Below, piece by piece: positions 47,646 through 60,205 of a stretch of DNA of 64,000 bases (the stretch's first letter is position 1; each line of letters starts with the position of its first letter). A program made the position numbers and the translations under genes. The notes beneath the pieces were generated by a model that was given only the letters and a program-made list of their open reading frames with translations, ran no database searches and was not told the DNA's origin. The stretch comes from Toxotes chatareus (Eukaryota > Chordata > Actinopteri > Toxotidae), in assembly GCA_016801885.1 (NCBI GenBank), contig CM028895.1, forward strand, positions 20,914,001 to 20,978,000. The letters are read 5' to 3'.

Positions 47646-47949
47646 ATGAGAAACGATTTCATATCCACTTCATGTGTTTAAGTACACTCACAGTTCACAG
47701 AGATATAAAATAACCCCTGTCTTTCTCAGGCTTTAATGTTAAATGGTTTCCTGAGCCTGAGCTTCAGAGTATCACCTATAATATCACCTCATATGCATCA
47801 CCTGTTGATACAGTGCGATCTTGTATTTTAGGACACAAAGTTTAGTCTACAATGTAGACTCTATATTGTTTGATGTAATAATTCTAAAAGCCTTGTTCTG
47901 CTTTACAGCAACTTCACTCAACTGCACTTTGGGGACAAATGTCATTTTT

Positions 47950-48307
47950 CTTTGCTACTTTTTTTTCTTTGCAGGATTCAGTTATTCTGCCCCTCACTTG
48001 TGAAATAAGCTTCCGGAATACCTGAGGTCAGCCCAAACACTTAGTTTATTTAAGTCAGGCCTGAAAACACATTTGTTTACTGAAGCATTCTCTTAAATTG
48101 TCTTAACTGCACTCTTATTTAATTATTTTACTATCTTCTATTTTTTCTGCTCCATTGTTCTAATATATTGCTTTTATTCTATTATTTATGATTTTAATGT
48201 TACATTATTTGCTTTTATTCTATGATTTTAATGTAATCTGTAAAGCACTATGAATTACCTTGTGTACGAATGGTGCTATATAAATAAACCTTGCCTTGCC
48301 TTGCCTT
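47950..48307 (+). mobile_element. L2-type LINE 3' end (plus strand)
   Basis: Plus-strand translation of 47970-48095 gives FSYSAPHL, a stop, then NKLPEYLRSAQTLSLFKSG and LKTHLFTEAF, the C-terminal end of L2-type ORF2. An AT-rich 3' UTR follows, with GTAAAGCACTATGAATTACC, GGTGCTATATAAATAAA and a (CCTTG)n tail at 48287-48307. A family distinct from copies A to E. Confidence 0.75.
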
Positions 48308-49264
48308 TTATTTGACAACTAATTACCAGCTACTTTACACAATGTATTTTATTTTAGTAGGTGTACTCAAACTTTTAACTGGTATTTTAACTGGAGATGT
48401 TTTAATGACATTATTATAATGACATATTAGTTTAAATTTCCATGTTTTGTCCTGTATCCAGCCAGTTAGGGTTAGGAGAACAAGTACTTGAGAATGAGAA
48501 CACAGATGACCTTGCATCATTAGCATCCTCAGCACAGACCACCCCCCACTGTGGACACAAGATGAAGCAAAGGGCCACACAAGCTGGCAGAGGGGCCAAA
48601 ACCAAGATTATGACAGTGCACAATGATGTTTTCAGTTGACCAGACCTCGACCCTAATTGGAATCTTGCATAGACAGAGGTAAAACCTTTGTGTGTTTTAC
48701 ACCCAAATGAATCCAAACATTACTGAATCTGTATCAAGAGTCATTTAACAAATGTTTACTCTCCTCTTCTCAGCACAGGCTGAGAATAGAGTCACCACTC
48801 TCCAGAGTGGAAAGGAACAATCTTTGAGCCGAAGCAGGAAACAGGAAAACAGGTGAGGCACTGAGCAGGAGACATTCACTGCTGAAGTAATGCAGCGCAC
48901 ACTTTTCAAATCAGTTGGCAATCAAAATGCAAAACCTTGCAACATGCAAAATCACTTGTTGTTTGTTGAATTTAACACTTACTGGTATAGAGTTGGTAAG
49001 GGCGAGTGATCAAACCTCCATCACCATACTCAGACAGCTAGACTGGCTGAGGTCACCGGTCAGTCTTGTGAAGTGGAGTCTTGTCAGTGGAAGAGCTGAG
49101 GCCTGAGGTCAGTAATCACCAACTATGTCGGCCTCTGGGTCAGCAGGACTGTGACAAAACAATCTGCTGTTTAGTGTTTGAGGTAACAGTTCACGATCAG
49201 CACTGTGGAGCTTAATGCTCTCAACCTCTATGACAAGGACCAGGGTTCAAACCCAGACCGGCTG

Positions 49265-49321
<57 letters not shown>

Positions 49322-52300
49322 GCTGACTGAACTCCCTGATCCTGTCAGAGTGGAGTCTTCCTCCAGAGGAGAACCTCCAGAGGAGAGCAGGCCCATTCCT
49401 GGGTGACAGAAAAGGTGGTGTTGGGACACAGAAGCTGGGAGGTCTGGTGCTTGTGGCTAGCGACTAGTACTCTCTGTGTTTTGGCAGCCAGCCTAAACTG
49501 TTTGTTTTAGGATACCAGCCCACTCATTCCCAGGAATAGGGCCATGTGGTCTGCTGGAGCAACCAGCTTTTAGCTGATGTTCTTCCGGAACTATTTTCAT
49601 TCCTGCACTATACACAACCACTACAGCTAAATACTGTGGTCTTAGACAACAAAGTACAACAAAATGTCTGTTTGTTTGCATTTGTCTTTTTCTAAAGTGG
49701 GTATATAAATAAATACACAACCATACAGCCCCAAGCTGTAACCTTGTTCACCATGCATAATGAAACTAAATGAGAACATTTACTAGTGTGCTGACTCAGT
49801 AATAGCTGAAAGAACTCCTGTGTGATCAACACAAAGCTGGTCTTCATCATTTCACACCCATTAGATGCTGTTCATTTATCAAGAGGGCACATCAGCAATT
49901 TGGTATTGCATTCATAAGTTTGGGGACTTGGAGATAGACCAAGAGACAACCCCTGTGACATCATCAGGGTTATCTTGTGGGACTTGACAGAGCTCCTCCA
50001 GAGCCACAGAAGAGATCTGACTGTCTGACCAGCAGAGTAGAGCTGACTATGACTGACACACTTCATGCCCCTGAAAATGCACAAACAACTCTTCAGTCTG
50101 CTGAAATTAAGCTGTTGTCACAGTAGGCATGAACTCTGCTGTTTACTCACACAGAGGTGACCATGAAGTTCTTTCACATAAATACATGGAGGCAAAAGAA
50201 TAGGCAGCTCCCACAAAGGCATGGAAAGTCATTTTGGCCTGAAAAAGCCCAACTTTCCATTCACAGAACCGCCTGTGGGTCATTCTCTCCCCTACTTAGC
50301 GTAACACAGCATAATTACATAACCACACGTAATTACTGCAGTGGAACAACATGGCTCCAGTGTTGGAAGAAGGTCAAGCATGAACAAGCACATGAAGCAT
50401 ACTGAGCTGAGGCTTCACATGCTCAGTGCTGCTTGATGAGCTTTAGGAATGAAGGATGAATACATCCTCATTCTGTAAGTGTCCTCAGTTACAGTAAAAG
50501 ACACTGACAAGACGTTGTCCGTCCACAGCATGTGTCAGAACTGTACAATTTGATTTCCATGAAATGTATCGGGAGAGGGTGAGTCTGTGCTGAGATACAG
50601 CTGATAATATTCCAGTAGAGACCCAAATATCTTCAGTTAGAGACAGTCATTTTGGTTAATGGCAACCCTAAGCATAACCCTGACCTTAACCACTGACCCT
50701 TATCGGGATTTCAGGTCCCAGTGCTGCACATAGCATCAAAATGAATTTAGTCAACTTGCATTTGAATGGAAGGAGAGGAGCAAGATTCCAGTACAAAGAT
50801 ACAGGCAGGAAACAAATTCAAGAAAGAAGCTGAATTAATGAATGTAAAAATATAAGAAGCACAAATGCTTCTATTCAGCTCACAGGGCTCACTGAATGCT
50901 TTGATGAGGATGTAAATGATGTGATTCACTGTCTCCACATCTCAACTTAACTGAACACCTGTGTCTTCACAGTGAAAGAAACTAAGAGACAGCTTTTTAA
51001 TTGGAGTTGTTCGCCGTTGACAGAATGCTGTAGTTTTAAGTTAAGACGATACGCTGTACATTGTGAGATTACATAAATCTGGCAGCTGTCAGTGATTTTG
51101 CGGTATTGATCCTTGTAATGTGACTCGTAAGGTTGTACATCAGCAGAACTGATTTATGACAATGTTTTTGCCTCAGTGAGAGAAAGTGCTTTGATCTGTC
51201 AGGTATTAATGTGCTGGATATTTTATCATTTTTTAGTTAATGTTCCAGAGAATGTACCTTATCATCATACATATCAATATAGTCACATAAATCACATTTA
51301 GCATTTCTCCCACATGGAGAACTCAGCCAGCTGTTCCCAGCTGCTTCCAGGCTTTGTGCTCAGATAGGCTAAACATCCTGTTGCTCAGTTCATAAAGTAC
51401 CACAATAGCAGTGATGTGTGGTGGTGCAAATTTGTGAGTTAAAGAATGTAGCATTAGCGGGTGGAGATAACATTTGTTTTCGCTCAGTTTTTTGCTGAGG
51501 CTAGGGTCAGTGATTTGAAGCCCTATCTGCAGAAGTAGTTACAGCACAGTTCTAGTGAAACCTGGTGCAGTCTACATGTTGCTCCGCAGTGTTGCTGTCA
51601 GCTTGACATGATGGCAGTGAGGGAAGACGGAACAGCAGCACAGAGACTAACACTCCTCCCTCCCCCTGCATGCTGCGGTTCTTTCATTGCTGTGAAATTA
51701 CATGGCTTCTCTTTGTGGATGGCTGAAAAGAAGTCCAAGCAAACAGAGTGTTGCATGTACTCAGCACTGTTGGAATTTCCAGAGTGAGCCTTCCATGATT
51801 GTGGCCGTAGCAGTTACAGCTCTGTGGTCGCTGCATTGAAGGAGCACATCACGTCAGTGATGAGGCTGACAGAGGTCACAGCCAGGGAGACCAGAAGCCT
51901 TCACCACCTACACACCAGGGCTTGTTAGGTTTCACAGGAAACATACAACCATGGAATCATAGTCAGTCATGATAAACTCTAAATAAATTGTTAACTATTT
52001 AACCATGTGACTGACTAATCATCCTTTACCTAGATGCATCAATTTAATATTTGGCCAAACATATAATTTCTTGTGTTTTACACAAATCTTGATATATTTG
52101 TTTTCTAGCTGGTTCTGGCTGCAGCAGTGTCAGGAGAGCATAACATGAGCTTTTAACAATTGTATGAACTCTAATTTCAGTACAACTCTTCATCATTCAA
52201 AAAAAAAAAAGTTTTCTAAATGGGAAATGTGACAGGAAACCCAGACCTGAAGTTAGTGTTTTGCTTTTTTTTTTTAATTTGAAAAAGTTAAAGCGTGTAT

Positions 52301-52689
52301 TTGTTGTTTTTGATTGAAAACATCATTCACAATGCACCACGAGCAGCCTTTAAAACAAAAACTTCTCATTCAGTTTGATTGGATGTGATTCATACATTTA
52401 TCATTTACAGTATCACACTTGGTGTGGTTTGTAAATGTTACTGAGGAAAAAACAACAAATAACAACAGTATTAAAACATGCTTACAACTGTGGACAGTAC
52501 TGTGACAAATCTTGGTCCATGGCGCCATCTACAGGACACAAACTCCACCACAACACTGATGTCACTTCCCTCTGAAAATTCAAACACAACTCTTAGAGAA
52601 CAGTATCACTTTTCTCCTTGTCATTTTTTCTCTTTTATGGTTTCTTCAAATCATCCTGTTTGTTGGTTAAATTAGTTAGTTGAATAATA
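48308..52689. other. Intergenic DNA, no gene recognised
   Basis: Holds a long (GT)n microsatellite at 49268-49318 and A- or T-runs at 52199-52211 and 52267-52276. Otherwise ordinary sequence with short non-conserved frames. No transposon ends or exon-like structures recognised. Confidence 0.5.
49268..49318. repeat. (GT)n microsatellite
   Basis: About 25 uninterrupted GT units, the longest pure dinucleotide run in the window and probably highly polymorphic. Confidence 0.97.
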
Positions 52690-52912
52690 TCTGCCGCTTG
52701 ATCCATCAGGGTCATGATGGATTACATAATTAACATAATTGTTGGGGATTGTGGGAGGAAGCCGGAGTACCTGGAAAAAACCCAAGCAGTTTGCGTGTTA
52801 TCCCTGTGATAACACGCAAACTCCACACAGAAGAGCCCAGACCAGGGTTCAAACCTGGAACCCTTTTGTTGTGAGGCAACAGTGCTAACCACTGCATCAC
52901 CGTGCCGCCCTA
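52690..52912. repeat. RTE-like (Expander-type?) repeat, copy 3, with internal foldback
   Basis: Carries CCGCTTGATCCATCAGGGTC, GATTGTGGGAGGAAGCCGGA, CACACAGAAGAGCCCAGACC and GCTAACCACTGCATCACCGT in the family order, with the middle deleted. Where other copies read GCACAGGGAGAACATGCAAA, this one has a perfect 14-bp inverted repeat (52789-52802 and 52808-52821) around CCTGT. Confidence 0.7.
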
Positions 52913-53349
52913 GTTGAATAATATATTTATGTAAATAATCTTTGAGAAAGTTTACATTAGATATTAATTGGAATTTAACACATTCTAAGCACTTGTTCAT
53001 CGGAACCTGAAACTAAAACACCAGCAGCTCAGTGAAATGTGTCCTCCATCCATCCATTCATTCATCTTCTGCTTATCCAGGTCCAAGTTTCAAAAGCAGC
53101 AGCTTCCAGTTACCTCCAGATGTGACGTTACTCCTGGAGGTTCTTAGTGTTTCCAGGATAGATGGGATATGTAGTCCTTCTTGCCTAATCTGGGTGAGGT
53201 GACTGTAGTTTTCTGTAGTAGGCTGTAGTCATCACAGACATTTCAAACCACTGCTATTACTCTGTCCTGAACAAAAAGTAGACAGAAAGCTCTGAATGAA
53301 CTCTCTTGCTGTTCCATGATGAGCCTGATGAAGCTCTTACTGAAATTAA

Positions 53350-53475
53350 TACATTAATACATCCAGATACATCTGACCAGGCTACGGTTTTCCACTCTTC
53401 AGATGTCCAGTTTTGATGAGCCTGTGTCCACTGCAGTCTCAGATCTCTGTTCTTGGCTGACAGGACTGGAAGGAC
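53350..53475 (-). pseudogene. Tc1-like transposase fragment
   Basis: Minus-strand frame with SAKNRDLRLQWTQAHQNWTS and EEWKTVAWSD, the start of the Tc1 catalytic domain including the first aspartate (WSD). It matches the relic at 44800-45685. Both sides run into unrelated sequence. Confidence 0.75.
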
Positions 53476-53526
53476 ACACACTGTAAACACGTTGGCTGTT
53501 ATCTTGGACAACAGGTGCAGAGGCAC

Positions 53527-54600
53527 AGAGGACGTTTTATATGGTTCAGATGTCAGTCAATTTCTTAAATATCAACACAGAATCAAAAAGACAAATGCAA
53601 ACACTATCTAATCACTTGTGATGTCAGTGACAACAGGAAGTCTTCAGCTTCACTGATCTGATATCCACACAGATGATATAATTTCCTGCAGCAGGCAACA
53701 TACAGCACTGCTCACAACGACCCACTTTAACCAAGGCTTAACTCAAACCTGCTGCAGACCCTGTTCAGGGTTCAATGGAATCTGCCTGCATGGGCAAAAG
53801 TTCAGGGTTTTTTTGTGTCCTTTAAAAGAAAGCCTAATAAACAGATTACAAAAAGGAAAAAGAAATCAGTCATCATTTCCTGATTGAAATAAAGTTTTGC
53901 CAGAGTTCAGTCAGGAGGACTGTCTCCCTGCACTGAACATGCACTATTTCTGAACTCCACTCATTCTCATCTTTATCCAGCCATGACCTGACATGCTCAC
54001 CTTTAGCCAATCACTCATAAGCTGTCAAACTTTAAAAGTCTTCTCAAACCCTTCATTCTGAAGTCTCTTTGTCATGAAGACCTTGAGCTCCATTCCTCAT
54101 CACCAACCACCACTGTCTCAGCTCCGGGAGAGTCTAGAAGCACGTAATCCATGGTATAGCTTCCCATGGGCATATCTTTTCTGCTAGGTTCAAAGTGCCA
54201 AAGTCTATCCCTTCTGTTCACAATAAATTGAATTCACTGCAAATTGTCTAATTCTCTTTGATTCCTCTTTGATGTGTCTCTGATTGAACTGAAAATCCTC
54301 AGTTTCATTGAGGTTTAACGCAAACCTGCCTCAAACCAGGTTTAACTAAAGTTTAACTTAAATTTCCTGCTTTTGTCATTTAACTGAGGTGTAAATGAGG
54401 GTGCAAACCTCTTGCTGACCTAGTTTAACTAAGAATTAAGTCAAAGTTGCTGCAGGTCCGGTTTTAAATTAGATTGGCTCAGTATACTTTAACAGAAGTG
54501 TAAATGACGTTCAATTGCGGTTTAAAATTAAAATTGCTGGTGTATAACCGATGATATGTGTGTGTGTGTTGGAGGGGGGGTTGACGCGCGCGCTCCGAAG
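53527..54600. other. Intergenic DNA upstream of ptger2
   Basis: No gene recognised. A run of related GTTTAACT/AAACCTG(C) words between 54300 and 54530 hints at an old short tandem repeat. Next to the gene, (GT)n and a G-run (54557-54588) precede GCGCGCGC. Confidence 0.45.
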
Positions 54601-54660
54601 GGGTAATTTATAAGCTCTTGTCAGCAGATCAGATAAGGGGCGGGGCGCAAACCCGAGCTC
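54600..54660 (+). promoter_or_regulatory. Probable ptger2 core promoter
   Basis: AATTTATAAGC (54606-54616) is a TATA-like box about 125 bases before the ATG, followed by a GC box GGGGCGGGG at about 54637-54645. Spacing fits transcription starting near 54635-54645 and a 5' UTR of about 90-100 bases. Inferred from motifs only. Confidence 0.45.
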
Positions 54661-54733
54661 TCTGTTTGCAACATATCCGCTGATTTTCAGCAGATTGCCG
54701 CCAAAGTTTACTGGCTCTGATCCCGGGTCCTTC

Positions 54734-57716
54734 ATGTCTGCGGAAAATGAATCAAATTGGAGCTGCCGTGACAATGTCACCCTGGCCTTCGGAGAACCCA
54801 TCACCTCGGCGGTGATGTTCTCGGCCGGTGTCGTGGTCAACATCTTGGCACTGGCCCTGCTAGAGATCCGGCGCAGGAGGACAAGCCGGTCCCTTTACCA
54901 GATCCTGGTGACTGCCCTCCTCCTGACAGACCTGCTCGGCTCCATCTCTGTCAGTCCTGTTGTACTGTCAGCTTATGCTCAGAACTTGACGCTGTTGGGG
55001 ATGAGTAAAAACATGGAGCTATGCTTCTACTTTGGCTTCAGCATGACCTTCCTGAGCCTTTGCACGCTGTCTATCCTGTGCGTAATGGCACTCGAGCGCT
55101 ACTTCTCCATAGGCCACCCTTACTTTTACGAGCGGCACCTGAGCAAACGCTGTGTTAGTATCACTGTTGTGGTCATCTACCTGGGCAGTATGCTTTTTTG
55201 CATCTCTCCTTTTCTGGGTTTTGGTGAACGTTACGTGCAGTACTGCCCGGGGACCTGGTGCTTCCTTGAGATGAACCACACGGATGTAAAGAATAAAGTT
55301 TACATCGGATTTTACGCATCTTTCATCCTCATCATAATCTCTACCACGGTGGTGTGCAACATATCTGTCATCGTCCTCCTGGTGAGGATGTACAAGAGGG
55401 GCAAAGTACGCCGGAGGAGAGTGGCTGCGCAGTCTCGGTATCACAGGTCTCTGTCATTGACGGAGGAAGTGGAGCATCTCCTTCCGCTGATTATCACAAC
55501 TGTGGTCTTCATCTGCTGCACCTTCCCCTTAGTGGTAAGAGCTCTGCAAATGGTTGAAATGAGAACAGTCTGGCAACCTTTTAATCAAGCTTGTCATTTA
55601 CAAAATCATTGTGTGAATTAGATACCAACAAAACACAGATGGTTCCTCTTGGTGCTTAAACGTAGGTACAGAGGAAGAAAATAAAACTATGTAGAACAAC
55701 TGGTCATTTTAGGGGAAAGGAAAAATAAATTATACTCCCAAGTACTTTTCCTACATGCTGGCTTCCCATAGGGTGCAGTGCTGGGAAACAAATGTGAAAA
55801 AGGGCATTAAAGAGTTCAAGTGGTGCTTATTGTAAAATCCACCATGAAGTTTTCGAACATTACTGTGGTGTGAAGGACAGTAGGTGTTTTCTGACCCAAA
55901 CATCAATTGTGCTGCTGTGTTCTTACCCTTCCTAGTCTATAGTTAACTGGTGCAAATCCCTAACCAAATTACCAAGGACCAGGTGACATGCAGTGAAGGT
56001 TTTTAAGGCCCACGAGGATCTACAGACTTGGCCATGTTGTTAATCCACCCTGAGGGAGAGAGAGAGAGAGAGAGAGAGAATGCAGGTTCTCTTTCCTCGT
56101 GAACATAGGACAGTGCAGGTTCCACATAATAATAAACATGCGAGATTGAAAGTAATAAGACAACAGTAGGATTAGTAATAGGACTAATAACAATACAAAA
56201 AATAACAATAGTAGAACTAATGATATTAAGACTTTTGTGATTGGTAACTGGTCCTTTGGAAACAAATCATTTTACCTGTCAGGTAAACCACAATGTAATG
56301 AGATTTTCTGACAGTGTTTTCTTGACATTTTCTGACATCTGCGAGGTTATGACAAAGAGCACCTGTGCACTGTCCCCTTTGCTTTGTTGGTTCTGACTGG
56401 GGAGCCCCAGACTACCATAAAAAGAAACCATAGCCTGTGAAATGGCAATTACTAATAGTGAAACCCTTAGTTATAAAAAGAACAAAGAAAGCTGCGTTTC
56501 AATAACTGTTCCTTTTCTCAGGTTGATTTGCCGATGGAATCATCCATCTGTCACACTACTACTACAAAATATATGATCAACAAATGGTCATAAACACACA
56601 GTTAAAGATGAACCTACCTAACAGGATATAAAGTACGATAGTTACGGTTCCATCTCAACTTGATACATGAAAATGCTGCTTACAAATCAATGTATCAGTG
56701 ATGGTAAAAATATAATAACATACGTATAAACACTTCATTCAGCATCATGCACACTTTCACATTTGATACCTGAGTACTTCACCACAGATAACAGATTGTT
56801 GCACATTCAAGGATTCAATAATTCAAGGGGTTTCATTGTAATTTCTATTACACATTTACATTACAAAATGAAATTGGGTACTGAGGGTAATATCAAGATA
56901 CACTTAAATATTATAAATACAACAACAAGAAAGTAGCAATGAAAAATGTAATAAAGAAATAAAAAATAAAAATATAAAATAAAGAAAATATAAAATTTAA
57001 AACAAAAATATAAATATAGAAATGTAGGAGGTAGGAAGGTTACAAAAGTACAAGGCACCTAAGCACACGTGTGGAGTATTGTGCAATAATAGTGCGAGTA
57101 GTGCAAAAGTGGCTCAAGATGTAAACATGAATGGAGATGAACAGCCTAGGGAAGACCACCAGTGTTCAGCTGTCTCGCAGCTGTTGTGAAGAAGCTGTTT
57201 TTCAGTCTGGTGGTCCTGCTCCGGATGCTCCGCAGCCTCCTCCCTGAGGGTAGAGGGGCAAAGAGTATGTGTACAGGGTGGGTGTTGATGTGTGGTTGAA
57301 GTCTGCCCCTTTCTGAAGTCCCCCTCTCCGAACCTCCATGTTGGTACCATTGTACATGGTTGCTAACTTTGCGATGCATCTGTAAGGCCTTTAATCAGCT
57401 ATAACTCAGCTGACTATATTTAGTTATAATTATGGATTCTTCTTTTCTCTTTGTGCCCCCTCCCCAGGTCCGAGTGTACGTGAACTTAACAGGCAGCCAT
57501 GGGAATCAACACAAAGCTGACCTCAGAGCTCTCCGTTTACTGTCATTCCACTCCATCATTAATCCCTGGGTCTTCATCATCCTCCGCCCCTCTGTTCTGA
57601 AAGTCCTTTGGAGCTATTTGCACAAACCGCATACGTCCACATTCACCTGGGGGAAGACTGTGAGTTCTCAGAACAAACAGACGGTGTGCTGTAAAGCTAC
57701 AGAGGCAGGAAAATGA
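54734..57716 (+). CDS. ptger2: Prostaglandin E2 receptor EP2 subtype, two coding exons
   Basis: Plasma-membrane GPCR for PGE2, Gs-coupled and raising cAMP in known orthologues. Exon 1 is 54734-55534 (donor GTAAGA), exon 2 57468-57716 (acceptor CCCCAG), phase 0; 349 residues against 358 in human EP2. Features: N-glycosylation sequons at N5 and N14; seven membrane helices (about 24-44, 55-78, 97-119, 142-163, 190-215, 248-272, 286-306); ERY at 121-123; prostanoid-family loop 2 QYCPGTWCF at 169-177; R290 in helix 7 (LRALRLLS), the conserved ligand-carboxylate contact; INPWVF helix end. The intron in helix 6 is at the family's usual place. The upstream in-frame codons from 54695 begin with TTG, so the ATG at 54734 is the start. 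Confidence 0.93.
56056..56235. repeat. (GA)n plus unidentified interspersed repeat, copy 2
   Basis: (GA)n at 56056-56080, then GTGCAGGTTCCACATAATAA at about 56112 and an A-rich AATAACAATAGTAGAACTAA tail. Same arrangement as 7022-7270. Non-coding, class unknown. Confidence 0.65.
56820..57380 (-). pseudogene. LINE ORF2 C-terminus and 3' UTR inside the ptger2 intron
   Basis: Minus strand: LPSGRRLRSIRSRTTRLKNS followed by FFTTAARQLNTGGLP (57146-57270), the terminal block of several fish LINE ORF2 proteins. An AT-rich 3' UTR follows, ending near 56820 with TTACAATGAAACCCC. It lies opposite to ptger2. The catalytic RT is absent, so it is 5'-truncated and dead. Confidence 0.75.
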
Positions 57717-57736
57717 GGATGAATTAGAATTTATAT

Positions 57737-57755
57737 AATAAATCTAATGAATAAA
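57737..57755 (+). terminator. Candidate poly(A) signals of ptger2
   Basis: AATAAA at 57737-57742 and 57750-57755, 21 and 34 bases after the stop codon. Another at about 57813. Very proximal, so a longer 3' UTR using later signals is also possible. Confidence 0.4.
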
Positions 57756-57759
57756 TACT

Positions 57760-59903
57760 TCTAATTCCATTTTCATATAAATGTAATTATTCGTTGATAA
57801 CAAATATGTAAATAAATGCTAAGGTGTGAAAACACCTCATGACACATTATATCTATCTATCTATACATACCCACGCACATACATATATATCGTTATTCAA
57901 GTGTTTATATACTCCTGACAAACTGTTATCCTACATAGACTTGACATTACTGCTGATGATCAACAAAGCATATCAGTCATTTTGATTTTTGAATGAGAGA
58001 TGGTGGTTTCAATTCATTCCAGTAAACAATACAATCTGGACAAGCAAATTAAAAGCAGATCATTTATCAGCATGGACGTCATGTCTGCATATATCTTTGT
58101 CATAATCACAGTGCGTTGGATGTAAAGCACAAACATTTCAAATCAAGTTACCACAACTGGGTTAACACAGATGAGACAGGATATCAGTTGTAAAGGATCA
58201 AACTGAAGACTGTGCAGAGGTGAAGTTAGGATGAACACACAATTTTAAAACACCACATCATGCATGTGGAGAGTGCCCTCTGACCACAGACCTCCAAAGA
58301 TGGAGGAAAGTAAAGAGAGTTAATTAATCAATCTCTTCAACGCTCTGGAGCTCCGGCAGATGACTTAAAAGTATGTTTTAACTGTTCACTGCAGTTTATG
58401 GTAAAGGAGCAACCACAACCAGCTGCTATCATGACAACTGAAGCAGCTCCAAGATCAATGAGAATACTCCATCTGCTGATGAAGACCATGGGTTGTGGTG
58501 GAAAACAGTAAATGTAAATGAGCTGCTGATTATACACTAGAGTCCAGTTAATAATTAAACAGAAAGACACAGAAACCTTTAATTTTATCAGCTGATTGAT
58601 GGTAAAGGTACAGTGCAAAATTCCATTCAAATGATCTAATGAACAGTGTAGTTCTTTCAGAATGGTGTCTGATTTGTGACAGCTGTTTTTTTCTGGCTGA
58701 GATTTGGAGGCAACAGTTTGGGGTTGAGGAAATGCCGAGTGTGACAACCCAAATTGTGTCACCCTGGTTCTCTCTCTCTCTCCCTCTCACAGACATACAC
58801 ACACACATACGCTAACAAAACAGGCTGCATCTTCTCTGCAATCACAGCACTATCATTCAAAGAAATACAAGCCATTTCCTGCAACAACCACGTGTGATCC
58901 TACATCTTACTACTGAACTAATGTTGCACATATTTATACAGTAGATGACAGTGCCTTGATTGGTGTGTTGGGAAAAGTGGTAGGTTTTTTCTTTTTCTTA
59001 AGCATGATCTTGTGGTCATAACTGGAACTGCAGCTTGATTAACTGCGGCATGAGGGGAAAAATCTTTTTCATCATAGCACTGTTAACATAGGAGTAAGGA
59101 TGTTGAGATTTTGTTTCTCATTTTGTTTGCTTTAAGCTGCACATTGGATTTGCTTTCATTTGTGTGTGTGTGTGTTTTTTTCTTTTCCTGCATGTGACTC
59201 CACTCCTGCTGGCCATATTTGCTACATACCACCAGAGCTGCATGCTGGTCACCTTTAGTAACTCACGAGTGATCAATAAGACAGTCACCAGCGCCCCTCC
59301 CAGGCCAAGTTATTGCCCATGGCTATTTCTGACTTGTTTGAGCAGCAGCTAAAAGCTTCTCCCTGGTTCAGACCTGTGCCGAGTTTCTGCTTTAGTCCAA
59401 ACTCCACTTCAGATTCTAACTTGACTAAAATGGCAGGTTTACTTCTGCTGAAAGACTGAATTCTTTGCCAAATACCCCAATGATCCATAAAACAAGAATA
59501 ACAGCTGGTGAACTTTCACACGAGAAACTTGTAAACAATGAAAGCTCACTTCCTGTTGTGTAGCGAGGAACCGGGATAGGACTACTATGTGCATCCAAAT
59601 GCTCAGCTTCAACACATCAACAGCTTACCATGCTCTCTTCAGGTCACGTAAGATTACCCTCTGACAGTGCTGGGGAAATGCTTTCCTCCCCAGTAAATGT
59701 CATAAGTGGTACAGAGGGGAACTTCCTGACACTGAAGACTGACGTGACAAACTGGTAAGAGCAACCGCAGAAAGTTTTCTTTACTGACGTGGCTGCTTGA
59801 ACCACATGCATAAGCAGCTTTCAGTCTCTCCTCTCTGCTGTGCTGAGTCTGTCAGTGTCCAGCACATATTTTATTGGCACATATAAGGAGTAATGTTTAT
59901 ACC
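57760..59903. other. Intergenic DNA downstream of ptger2
   Basis: Contains a short (ATCT)n tract at 57850-57866, (CT)n at about 58770-58782 and (GT)n at 59160-59174. A 141-residue minus-strand frame (58337-58762) has no recognisable motif. The first part may be ptger2 3' UTR. Confidence 0.5.
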
Positions 59904-60205
59904 TGTTATGTCCCCTAGGGGAAATAGGAATGGCCACAGTTCAACAACGAAAACTGAGAGAGAGCAGTGAACAATGCAAAATTATTTTAATCCTATTTGC
60001 TCTCACATCACAGAGGGGTTACAACAATGTGGGGGAGGATGAGTAAAATGAGGTTGTGCCAAATAAATGCAACCAATAAAACAAAACCAGGCCTAACTAC
60101 CCCTACCTCTAAAAAGCAAATCCAAACAAAAGGGCTAACTAGCTTCTCTAAATAAAAGATGATTTAACCAAAACCAATACAGGGGGTGGCACCCCTGGGT
60201 TAAGA
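59904..60205 (-). mobile_element. LTR-like flank of the Gmr1-type element (uncertain)
   Basis: Read on the minus strand, the RT homology stops at about 60206 and continues into non-coding sequence ending GGGGACATAACA at 59904. That terminus has the TG...CA form of LTRs (plus-strand TGTTATGTCCCC). It would fit a remnant 3' LTR joined to the RT by an internal deletion. The second LTR lies outside the window, so this cannot be confirmed here. Confidence 0.35.

Larger units (their letters stand above)
55535..57467 (+). other. ptger2 intron with repeats
   Basis: 1933-bp intron, GTAAGA to CCCCAG, in frame phase 0. It carries a GA microsatellite plus unidentified repeat (56056-56235) and a minus-strand LINE 3' end (56820-57380). 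Confidence 0.85.

Noticed and set aside
54695..54733. Longer N-terminus for ptger2 starting at 54695
   Set aside because: The first codon is TTG; the first in-frame ATG is at 54734 and gives a length and N-glycosylated N-terminus fitting EP2.
58337..58762. 141-residue open frame downstream of ptger2
   Set aside because: No recognisable domain, no splice context, overlaps another frame; probably chance.
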